DNA from: Bacillota bacterium
Lineage (GTDB): Bacteria > Bacillota > Clostridia > Acetivibrionales > DTU013
Assembly: GCA_023433505.1 (NCBI GenBank)
Contig: JAEZCO010000009.1
Span: 1 to 64,000 of the forward strand
DNA length: 64,000 nt
Reading direction: 5' to 3'
Below the pieces are notes generated by a model that had not been told where the DNA came from, did no database searches, and was given only the letters and a program-made list of their open reading frames with translations. Numbering within the stretch: the first letter of the stretch is position 1; every line of letters begins with the position of its first letter. Position numbers and translations under genes: made by a program. Positions 34,797-41,759 of the stretch are shown in pieces.

Positions 34797-34821
34797 AACA
34801 GCCTGCTCTGTTATTTTTTTT
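34797..34821 (+). terminator. Terminator of the signalling operon
   Basis: A short AACAG/CTGTT stem with flanking A/T pairs followed by TATTTTTTTT. Confidence 0.6.
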
Positions 34822-34874
34822 GCATTTTCGAAGGGCTTACAAAAAAAAGGACGAGCTTGCGGAAGGACGGATAA

Positions 34875-34903
34875 GAATACTGGGGTGCCAACGCTCATAA
34901 ATT
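34875..34903 (+). promoter_or_regulatory. Sigma-E-like promoter upstream of the recombinase
   Basis: GAATACT, exactly 14 bases, CATAAATT: close to the mother-cell sigma-E pattern. It lies 25 bases before the small gene that is translationally coupled to the recombinase. A mother-cell promoter here is what a developmentally excised element would need. Confidence 0.5.
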
Positions 34904-34927
34904 GTAGCGGGGGGTGATATCCTGGTA

Positions 34928-35110
34928 ATGCTCAAAACTACTTTCAACTTTTACAACCACCGGATGGATGAGCAGCTCAAAAAAGCCATTGCCGGCAAGT
35001 ATATAGAGCAAATCGGCCAATGCATTTTAACGGATATCGCTGAAGATTCCAAACAGGCGGTAATAGCCCGGGATGAGGCTGGAGAAACGGCTGGGGAGGA
35101 TGGACAATGA
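34928..35110 (+). CDS. Small protein coupled to the recombinase
   Basis: The product is 60 residues (MLKTTFNFYNHRMDEQLKKA), helical and acidic at the end, not recognised. Its stop overlaps the recombinase start (ATGA), which supports real translation. GGGGGG lies upstream at a rather long distance (13 bases). It could be a directionality or accessory factor for excision; that is position-based inference. Confidence 0.5.
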   Translation: MLKTTFNFYNHRMDEQLKKAIAGKYIEQIGQCILTDIAEDSKQAVIARDEAGETAGEDGQ

Positions 35111-36702
35111 GCAGGAAAGCGGCTTGTTACTGCAGGGTGTCAACCCGAAAAGAAGAACAGCTTCTTTCCCTTGAGATGCAAAAACAATATTTCTCGGAAT
35201 ACTGTGATCAAAACAAGGGCTATGAGCTTTATGCCATCTATGCGGACGAAGGGATCAGCGGAAAATCCTTAAAAAACAGAAAAGAATTCGACAGGATGAT
35301 CAAGGATGCCCAAAAAGGCTGTTTTGACGTAATTCTGGTCAAGGATTTTGCGCGCTTTGCACGTAACACCGTAGATTTGCTCAATAGCATCCGTATGCTT
35401 AAAGAGCAGGGAATTGAAGTGCTTTTTGTAAATTACAACATGACAAGCTTCGGTGATTCGGAGTTTGTAGTCACGCTTATGGCGGCCATAGCCCAGGAAG
35501 AATCGGCAATGCTGTCCAAAAAATTGAAACTATCGAAGAATATCACGGCCCAGCAAGGCAGGGTACCCAATTTTGCTTTCGGCTACGACTACAGCAAAGA
35601 GAAAAAAACACTTGTACCGAATCCGGATGAGGTGCGGTGGGTGGAAAGAATATTTGAACTGTATGTCAATGACGGTATGGGGACGGCGAAAATAGCTGAA
35701 TATTTAAATAACAACAATATCAAAACCAAGAAGAACATATCGAAGGGCTGGACACAGCATGTAATTGCATGCATGCTGCGGAATGAGCTTTATATAGGAA
35801 AGGTTATCAATAAAAAGAGTGAGATTTCGGATTTTAAAACCGGAAAACGCAAGGAATTCGGGCGTGATGACTGGCTGATTGCCGACAACAGGGAACTGAA
35901 GATCCTGGAGGAGGAGTTGTTTCACAGAGCCCAGAAAATACTGGCATCCAGGAAAAACAGTTTTCGTCTGGACAAAAAGCGTCCCAGCAGCAAGTACCCG
36001 TTAAGCAATCTCCTGGTATGCGCAAATGACGGTTATTCCTTCAGAAGGTGCAGCAGGCGATACAGTGATGCCGGCAGGGTTTATACATGGTGGACCTGCT
36101 CATACAGAAATACCAAGGGAGCAGCCATCTGCAGCAACGATGCCCTGGTGGATGAAGAACAAATGTATCATGCAATCATCGCGTTCTTCCAGAGTATATG
36201 CGGCAGCAAGGAAGATTTGGCTAAACAGGTCAGGGAGTATGTGGCAAAGGAATTCCAAAAGCGCTATGAACATACCTATAATCGCAAAGAGCTGTTAGCG
36301 GAGCTAAAGGGACTTACTTCTAAAAAGAGCCGGTTGGTAGACCTGTATGCCGAAGGGAATATTGATAAGGATTGCTTGAACGACAAGCTGCGGCCTGTTG
36401 CCTGCAGGATTGAGGAAATCGATACAACCCTGGAGGTATATGCAAACTATGAAAATATGGGGGTCGATATTGAAAAATATACGGCTGGCTTTTTAGAAAG
36501 GGTGGAAATAAAAGCGGCTCGCCTTTTAAACAATACGTTTTTAAAGACTGTCTTTGAAAAATATCTGGTCCGGGAGGATGGCAAACTTACGGCAGTGATA
36601 AAAATTGACTATGACACAGGAACATCCATTGATATACCCTTTGGCGAACTGACGGAGGACGAAGCGGAATCAGCCGTTCCGGAATGCAACAACGGTACAT
36701 AA
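35107..36702 (+). CDS. Large serine recombinase, SpoIVCA-like
   Basis: The product is 531 residues. N-terminal resolvase domain with the nucleophile Ser in CRVSTRKEEQLLSLE, ADEGISGKSLKNRKEF and DFARFARNTVDLLN. Then the recombinase domain (about 160-290), a Cys-rich zinc ribbon (VCANDGYSF, TWWTCSYRN, AAICSND) and a coiled-coil C terminus. This is the enzyme class that excises skin. Its stop TAA lies directly on the right junction: on the excised circle the frame continues past the core for 20 more codons (GWCKMEWNVDFTPRIG), so chromosomal insertion appears to shorten the protein. Near the sigma-E-like promoter at 34875. Confidence 0.92.
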   Translation: MSRKAACYCRVSTRKEEQLLSLEMQKQYFSEYCDQNKGYELYAIYADEGISGKSLKNRKEFDRMIKDAQKGCFDVILVKDFARFARNTVDLLNSIRMLKEQGIEVLFVNYNMTSFGDSEFVVTLMAAIAQEESAMLSKKLKLSKNITAQQGRVPNFAFGYDYSKEKKTLVPNPDEVRWVERIFELYVNDGMGTAKIAEYLNNNNIKTKKNISKGWTQHVIACMLRNELYIGKVINKKSEISDFKTGKRKEFGRDDWLIADNRELKILEEELFHRAQKILASRKNSFRLDKKRPSSKYPLSNLLVCANDGYSFRRCSRRYSDAGRVYTWWTCSYRNTKGAAICSNDALVDEEQMYHAIIAFFQSICGSKEDLAKQVREYVAKEFQKRYEHTYNRKELLAELKGLTSKKSRLVDLYAEGNIDKDCLNDKLRPVACRIEEIDTTLEVYANYENMGVDIEKYTAGFLERVEIKAARLLNNTFLKTVFEKYLVREDGKLTAVIKIDYDTGTSIDIPFGELTEDEAESAVPECNNGT

Positions 36703-36705
36703 GGA
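36686..36705 (+). other. Right attachment site (attR) of the skin-like element
   Basis: Core GTAC at 36695-36698 in GCAACAACG-GTAC-ATAAGG. The left flank is the end of the recombinase gene and the right flank re-enters spoIIID (CAT AAG GAT = HKD). Confidence 0.75.
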
Positions 36706-36850
36706 TGTAACCGAAAGATTGAACCGGGTCAAACCCGAGCTGGCGGACAATGTGAAAAAAATACTGGATGAAAACAAGGCCGAAAGGCATATCCGGGGCG
36801 GAGAAGCAACCAAAGCCAAATACCAAAGCAGTACTTCAAAAGCGGGTTGA
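36695..36850 (+). pseudogene. spoIIID: spoIIID, 3' part, beyond the skin-like element
   Basis: Fifty-one codons in frame to the TGA at 36848-36850: VHKDVTERLNRVKPELADNV and then KAERHIRGGEATKAKYQ, the C-terminal half of SpoIIID. It has no start or ribosome site and is continuous in frame with the 5' part at 27349-27456 when joined at GTAC. mbl follows, the normal neighbour of spoIIID in Firmicutes. Confidence 0.88.
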
Positions 36851-36878
36851 AGGTTGATATAAACATATGCTTAACATC

Positions 36879-36932
36879 AGAAGGACGTTACCTCGAATGG
36901 CTGTCAGCCATTCAGGCAATGTCCTTCTTTTC
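36879..36932 (+). terminator. Terminator after spoIIID
   Basis: AGAAGGAC pairs with GTCCTTCT, with an inner GAATGGCT/AGCCATTC hairpin, followed by TTTTCT. Confidence 0.75.
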
Positions 36933-37034
36933 TGTGCCAGACAAATATGTTGCAATATTGTAATTATATGATAATATTATTTTATGAAATCTTAGTACAT
37001 TATTTGCCATTGTACTGAAAAAGGGGTGTGTTTT

Positions 37035-38063
37035 TTGGGCTTGGGACAAGATATTGGAATAGATCTGGGTACGGCTTCCGTATTGGTCTATATTAAAGGA
37101 AAAGGAATCGTTCTTCGAGAGCCGTCTGTTGTGGCGATCGACAAAAATACCAATAAGCTGCTGGCTGTAGGCGAAGAAGCAAGACGGATGCTGGGAAGGA
37201 CTCCCGGTAACATCATCGCCATAAGACCGCTCAGAGAAGGCGTTATCTCTGATTACGACATAACGGAGAGAATGCTTAAGTATTTCATAAACAAGGTCTG
37301 CGGAAACAAGGTTTTCAGGCTTTTCAAGCCCAGGATCATGGTCTGTGTGCCCAGCGGAGTCACCGAAGTGGAAAGGCGTGCCGTCATTGATGCGGCCATG
37401 CAGGCAGGCGCCAGGAAGACCTATCTTATAGAAGAGCCCATCGCCGCGGCCATCGGAGCGGGAATAGACATTTCAAAAGCCTGCGGAAGCATGGTTGTGG
37501 ATATCGGCGGAGGGACCACCGACATCGCCGTAATATCTTTGGGAGGTACGGTTGTCTCCTCCTCTCTGAAGGTAGCAGGAGATAAGTTTGATGAAGCCAT
37601 TGTCAGGTTTATGCGTAAGAAACACAATATAATGATCGGCGAAAGAACGGCGGAAGAGCTGAAAATCAATATAGGTACCGTATACCCCAGGGTCCAGGAG
37701 GTTTCCATGGACGTAAGGGGCAGGAACCTGATCTCCGGACTGCCAAAGACGATCAATGTAACTTCCACGGAAATAATGGAAGCGCTGGAGGAACCGATAT
37801 CCAGCGTCATCGAAGCGGTGCATGCGGTTCTGGAAAGAACGCCGCCGGAGCTTGCCGCCGATATCAGCGACCGGGGGATTGTGCTGACCGGAGGGGGCAG
37901 TCTGATTTATGGCCTGGACAAGCTGCTTCAGGAGAAGACGGGAATCAATGTGATCATTGCAGACGATGCCATTTCCTGTGTAGCCCTTGGGACCGGGGAA
38001 GCCCTGAACAACATCGAAGTAATCGAACAAAGCGCCATAGCGGAAATCAGAAATAAGCGGTAA
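37035..38063 (+). CDS. mbl: MreB-family actin homologue, Mbl type
   Basis: The product is 342 residues with the actin-fold nucleotide motifs: phosphate 1 DIGIDLGTASVLVY, phosphate 2 MVVDIGGGTTDIAVIS and the adenosine motif GIVLTGGGSLIYGLDKLL. MreB/Mbl filaments guide lateral cell-wall synthesis under the membrane. A GTG at 37026 forms part of the Shine-Dalgarno AAGGGGTG, so the TTG at 37035 is the better start. Position after spoIIID and before flhO/flhP identifies it as the Mbl paralogue, though the sequence alone does not separate Mbl from MreB. Confidence 0.92.
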   Translation: MGLGQDIGIDLGTASVLVYIKGKGIVLREPSVVAIDKNTNKLLAVGEEARRMLGRTPGNIIAIRPLREGVISDYDITERMLKYFINKVCGNKVFRLFKPRIMVCVPSGVTEVERRAVIDAAMQAGARKTYLIEEPIAAAIGAGIDISKACGSMVVDIGGGTTDIAVISLGGTVVSSSLKVAGDKFDEAIVRFMRKKHNIMIGERTAEELKINIGTVYPRVQEVSMDVRGRNLISGLPKTINVTSTEIMEALEEPISSVIEAVHAVLERTPPELAADISDRGIVLTGGGSLIYGLDKLLQEKTGINVIIADDAISCVALGTGEALNNIEVIEQSAIAEIRNKR

Positions 38064-38098
38064 ACCGGATTACTTAAGCAAAATACATAAAATGTAAG

Positions 38099-38126
38099 AG
38101 GCCGGGTCAGTCGATCCGGCCTTTTT
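38099..38126 (+). terminator. Rho-independent terminator of mbl
   Basis: AGGCCGG pairs with CCGGCCT, loop of ten bases, followed by TTTT. Confidence 0.82.
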
Positions 38127-38180
38127 ATGGTTTTTAGGGTCGTGAGTGGAGCGAATTCTCTTGACGGCTTATTTTTTTGT

Positions 38181-38207
38181 TAAGAAAATTACCGGATAAC
38201 CCGATAT
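38181..38207 (+). promoter_or_regulatory. Sigma-D-like flagellar promoter of flhO
   Basis: TAAG, 15 bases, CCCGATAT against the sigma-D pattern TAAA-N15-GCCGATAA. It lies 61 bases before the flhO start. Confidence 0.55.
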
Positions 38208-38268
38208 ACTATTCTGTAGGAGTGGCATGGAAGCCTGCCTCGCATATCACAGCTTTAAAGGAGAAATT

Positions 38269-39048
38269 ATGGTTCGGGGCATATATACTTCCGCCTGGAG
38301 CATGTTGGCGCTTGAAAAGAAAATGGACGTAATAACCAACAACATGGCCAATGTCAACACAAATGCCTACAAAAAGGATACTGTGGTATTTCAAGGCTTT
38401 CCCGATGTCCTGACCAGAAGGATCAATGACACCAGAAGCAGCCTCAATCCCAACGGAATTGTAGGGAATATGCAACTGGGCAGCGACGTAGGGGAATTAT
38501 ATACATATTACAATCAGGGACAGCTTCAGAAAACGGATAATAAGCTGGACATGGCTATCAGGGATTCCGATTCCGCTTTTTTTACGGTAACGGGGACTGA
38601 CGGGAATGGCAATACCAAAGAATACTATACGCGCGACGGAGCTTTTGCTATCGGCGCCGGCAACCAGCTGGTGACAAAAGAAGGCTACGTTGTACAGGGC
38701 GTCAATGGCCCTATCGTATTAAACGGCGATTCCTTTAACGTAATGCCTGACGGCACCATCATTCAAGGAGATGAAGCAGTAGACAGGCTGCTCATAAAGC
38801 AATTCACCGATACGAAAACCCTTCGTAAATATGGCGACAATCTCCTGGAAAAAACGGAGCAAACAGAGGAAGCCGCATTTAACGGCAATATCCAGCAGGG
38901 ATACCTTGAGCTTTCCAATGTCAACATCGTCAAAGAAATGGTAGATATGATTACGGTAACACGTGCCTATGAAGCAAATCAGAAAATTTTGCAGGCACAG
39001 GACGGAACACTGGATAAAGCAGTAAACGAAGTAGGAGCCTTACGATAA
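38269..39048 (+). CDS. flhO: Flagellar hook-basal body (rod) protein, FlhO/FlgG family
   Basis: The product is 259 residues. The FlgBCFGE N-terminal signature appears in MDVITNNMANVNTNAYKKD and the C-terminal signature in EMVDMITVTRAYEANQKILQ. These rod/hook-type proteins are exported through the flagellar secretion channel and build the axial structure across the cell envelope. AAAGGAGA precedes the ATG at 38269; the longer frame from 38227 lacks a ribosome site. flhP follows by 22 bases. Confidence 0.9.
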   Translation: MVRGIYTSAWSMLALEKKMDVITNNMANVNTNAYKKDTVVFQGFPDVLTRRINDTRSSLNPNGIVGNMQLGSDVGELYTYYNQGQLQKTDNKLDMAIRDSDSAFFTVTGTDGNGNTKEYYTRDGAFAIGAGNQLVTKEGYVVQGVNGPIVLNGDSFNVMPDGTIIQGDEAVDRLLIKQFTDTKTLRKYGDNLLEKTEQTEEAAFNGNIQQGYLELSNVNIVKEMVDMITVTRAYEANQKILQAQDGTLDKAVNEVGALR

Positions 39049-39070
39049 CCCTTTGGAGGAGCTTTAGCTT

Positions 39071-39871
39071 ATGATGAGAGCATTATGGACGGCAGCGTCC
39101 GGCATGGCGGCACAACAGTTCAATGTGGATGTGATTTCAAACAATCTTTCCAATGTCAATACCACCAGCTACAAAAAAGAGCGGGTCGAATTCAAGGATT
39201 TGCTTTACCAGACTTTGGACAGGGCATATATGCTGGAAGGACAGGGCAAGCCGGTAAACCTGCAGGTTGGATTCGGAGTCATGCCGGTGGCTACGGTAAG
39301 AAATTTTGAGACCGGCAATCTGGACAAGACGGATAACCCCCTGGATCTGGCCATCGATGGAGAAGCATTTTTCATGGTGGCGGGACCCACGGGAAATATC
39401 CAGTATACCAGGGATGGGTCCTTTAAGATCAGTATTTCGGAGGAGGGCAACAAAATAACTACCTCTGACGGCTTTCCCCTTTTGGATGATGCCGGAAATG
39501 AAATCATATTGAATATTGATGTTTCCAAGCTTAACATCACTTCCACAGGAGAATTGAGCTATACCGACGAAGAGGGAGTGGTGGTCCCGCTGGGTCAGAC
39601 CATAGGCCTGGTAAAATTCCCGAATAAATACGGACTTGAAAGCACCGGAAGAAATCTGTATTCGGAAAATTCCGCCTCGGGATTTGCCGTCAGCGATACG
39701 GAGCTGGGGACCAGGAGTACCATTGCCCAGGGTTTTCTTGAATCCTCCAATGTACAAACCGTTGAAGAAATGGTAAAATTAATCGTAGCCCAAAGGGCAT
39801 ACGAATTAAATTCCAAGGCCATACAGTCGGCGGATGATATGCTGGGGATGGCAAATAACCTGAAAAGATAA
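39071..39871 (+). CDS. flhP: Flagellar basal-body rod protein, FlhP/FlgG family
   Basis: The product is 266 residues with the same family signatures (VDVISNNLSNVNTTSYKKE; VEEMVKLIVAQRAYELNSKA). FlgG-like distal rod protein. GGAGGAGC precedes ATG ATG, so translation may start at 39071 or 39074. Second gene of the flhO-flhP pair conserved after mbl in Firmicutes. Confidence 0.9.
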   Translation: MMRALWTAASGMAAQQFNVDVISNNLSNVNTTSYKKERVEFKDLLYQTLDRAYMLEGQGKPVNLQVGFGVMPVATVRNFETGNLDKTDNPLDLAIDGEAFFMVAGPTGNIQYTRDGSFKISISEEGNKITTSDGFPLLDDAGNEIILNIDVSKLNITSTGELSYTDEEGVVVPLGQTIGLVKFPNKYGLESTGRNLYSENSASGFAVSDTELGTRSTIAQGFLESSNVQTVEEMVKLIVAQRAYELNSKAIQSADDMLGMANNLKR

Positions 39872-39890
39872 TCGTACTGCAGGTATGTAG

Positions 39891-40011
39891 TTGAACAACG
39901 TCACAGTCCCCCTCCTCTTGGGTGGTTACCGATTGAAAAGCTGTCCGTAGTATAAGTGGTGGGGTGCAATCTCCAAGAGATGTTGTTCAAACGCCACGTA
40001 TAGGCGTGGCG
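39891..40011 (+). ncRNA. Structured RNA element, diverged copy D
   Basis: TTGAACAAC (39891) pairs with GTTGTTCAA, the same position as the AACGAGGC/GCCTCGTT stem of copies A-C but with different bases. Between the arms the blocks GTCCCCCTCCTCTTGGG, GTTACCGATTG and GGTGGGGTGCAATCTCC follow the order of the blocks in the other copies. TTCAAACGCC takes the place of TTGAAACTCC, and a perfect 7-bp hairpin CGCCACG/CGTGGCG follows. The closing TCGTTATAA arm is absent. It lies between flhP and the FlgJ-like gene. Membership is likely but less certain. Confidence 0.45.
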
Positions 40012-40094
40012 CACGAAGTGTAGGGAAGGCAAATTCATTTCGTCCGCAGCGAGGGGGAATGGGGGCTTGCCTCCATTGAAAATTGAAGGTGAAT

Positions 40095-40514
40095 ATGGAT
40101 ATTAATAGCATCAACAGAGTACTGAACAATATGACGCCGGATTCGGCATCAGCGCCGCTGAAGGAAGCTGAGGACAACAGCTTTGAGGAAAAACTGAAGG
40201 CCGCCATGGACAAGAAGGATGACAAGGAATTAAAGGCTGCCTGCAAGCAGTTTGAAGGAATAATGCTGGATATTCTTTACAAGCAGATGAAGGCGACCAT
40301 TAACAGGTCAAATCTGGTGGAAGCGGACCCGGGCAGGGAGGTTTTCGAGTCCATGCTGGATGAGAGCATGATGCAAAAGGTTTCCGAGACAAGCACCTTC
40401 GGCCTGGCAGATTCCCTGTACAAGCAGCTGAGCAGGCAAGCGGCATCCGCTGTTGAAACTGCAGAAAAAGAAAAAGGAGAGACGGCAGAAGGAGTCGAGC
40501 CGGTTGGGAAATAA
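40095..40514 (+). CDS. FlgJ-like rod-binding protein
   Basis: The product is 139 residues. The core ELKAACKQFEGIMLDILYKQ followed by EVFESMLDESMMQKV is the Rod-binding (FlgJ N-terminal) domain; no muramidase domain is present, as usual in Firmicutes. Helps assemble the flagellar rod. The ATG at 40095 follows GAAGGTG. It follows the flhO-flhP genes and overlaps the next gene's start. Confidence 0.85.
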   Translation: MDINSINRVLNNMTPDSASAPLKEAEDNSFEEKLKAAMDKKDDKELKAACKQFEGIMLDILYKQMKATINRSNLVEADPGREVFESMLDESMMQKVSETSTFGLADSLYKQLSRQAASAVETAEKEKGETAEGVEPVGK

Positions 40515-41640
40515 AAAGTTTGCATATCTCTCGATACCTGGGGTAATTCTAATGTCCTTACTGGTTGTTTACATAGGGCATTTTTTGTTATCTGAAAAAA
40601 AGCCTGAACCGCAAGAAAGCACCGAGCAAAGTGAAGCCCTGCCGGCGGAACCAACGCCATCCGTCAAATACATTCATCTCTCAAAAATCATCCAAGGCGA
40701 TCCGCAAGAAATACATATCCTTGAAGTAGACGTCTCCAAGCCTGATATCAAATTATCCCCCGTACTTTCCTCCGATTTGATCTATGGGTTTGACCATTTA
40801 AGCGCCATGGCTGCCAGAAAGCATGCCTTTGCAGCGGTAAACGGAGGATTTTTTACGGAGTTCGGCCTGCCTTCCGGAATGGTAGTCATTGACGGTGTGC
40901 TTGCGACCATATCAAAGGGCAAGTTTCCTGTTTTCACTATTTCTGGCGGTAAAGCGGTATTAACGGAAATTAAAAGCAAATTATACCTCAAAGGCAAGGC
41001 GGGAAGACTGGAGATTGACAATATCAACAGGCCTGGGTCTAAAGATGAAGCAATAGCATACACGCCTGTCTATGGGTCCATTAACAGGGCGGAGGAAGAG
41101 AATTTTACCCTGCAGATAAAAAACGGAGTTATCACAAAGATGGATTTAGAAGAAGACGAGTCTGAAATTCCGAAGGAAGGAATGCTTGTCAGCCTGTTCG
41201 GAGAGCGGTTTTTAAATTCCGGAGCCGTACCCTTCAAACCGGGCGATGCTGTGGAGCTGATTCACGAGCCGCAACTGGCCCCGGATACACAGGCTTATGA
41301 ATGCGGCAGCTGGATTGTAAAGGAAGGCCAGGTCGTCATAGGAGACAAGGACGTATGGGTAGGAGTGCTGACAAACCAGGATCCCAGGACAGCCGTGGGA
41401 ATCAAAGGTGACGGCACCGTGGTTTTTGTGGTGGTGGACGGCAGGCAGCCGGGCTACAGCAGCGGTATGACTGGGAGAGAGCTCGGGCGGTTCCTTGTCG
41501 ATTATGGGGTTGTAAATGCGGCCATGCTGGACGGAGGGGCGTCCTCAGAAATGATTTACAACGGTGCACTGGTCAGCAGACCGTCCTTCAAAGGGCAGGA
41601 GCGTCCGTTGGCGGGCGGCTTTATTATCGTCAGGAAATAA
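40504..41640 (+). CDS. Membrane-anchored phosphodiester glycosidase (NAGPA-domain) protein
   Basis: The product is 378 residues from a TTG at 40504 that overlaps the FlgJ-like stop; the open frame upstream lies inside that gene. One N-terminal membrane helix (IPGVILMSLLVVYIGHFLL), a Pro/Glu spacer, then the NAGPA domain: FAAVNGGFFTEFGLPSGMV, RTAVGIKGDG, FVVVDGRQPGYSSGMT and NAAMLDGGASSEM. The family removes sugar-phosphodiester caps or acts on extracytoplasmic polymers; in Firmicutes the substrate is often wall or exopolysaccharide. Acts outside the membrane. Confidence 0.85.
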   Translation: MGNKKFAYLSIPGVILMSLLVVYIGHFLLSEKKPEPQESTEQSEALPAEPTPSVKYIHLSKIIQGDPQEIHILEVDVSKPDIKLSPVLSSDLIYGFDHLSAMAARKHAFAAVNGGFFTEFGLPSGMVVIDGVLATISKGKFPVFTISGGKAVLTEIKSKLYLKGKAGRLEIDNINRPGSKDEAIAYTPVYGSINRAEEENFTLQIKNGVITKMDLEEDESEIPKEGMLVSLFGERFLNSGAVPFKPGDAVELIHEPQLAPDTQAYECGSWIVKEGQVVIGDKDVWVGVLTNQDPRTAVGIKGDGTVVFVVVDGRQPGYSSGMTGRELGRFLVDYGVVNAAMLDGGASSEMIYNGALVSRPSFKGQERPLAGGFIIVRK

Positions 41641-41759
41641 GAGAGGCAGCGCTGGAGTAAAGTAGTAAATTTTATTTTGGTTTTAAGCATGGAACTATAT
41701 TTACCCTTTCAAGTCTAATAAATCAGCAGTGCAAAACAAATAAGCGAGGAGTATGCTTT

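Larger units (their letters stand above)
27457..36694 (+). mobile_element. 9,238-bp skin-like intervening element in spoIIID
   Basis: Bounded by two halves of one spoIIID gene and by GTAC cores. It encodes, left to right, an intact second spoIIID, a TetR regulator, CheD, a histidine kinase, a receiver protein, a GGDEF-EAL protein, a 60-residue protein and a large serine recombinase whose stop codon is formed by the right junction. No phage structural or conjugation genes are present. This matches developmentally excised elements such as skin in sigK, where a serine recombinase made under mother-cell control restores the host gene. Excision itself cannot be seen in sequence; a plain insertion that inactivates spoIIID is the alternative. 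Confidence 0.82.
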
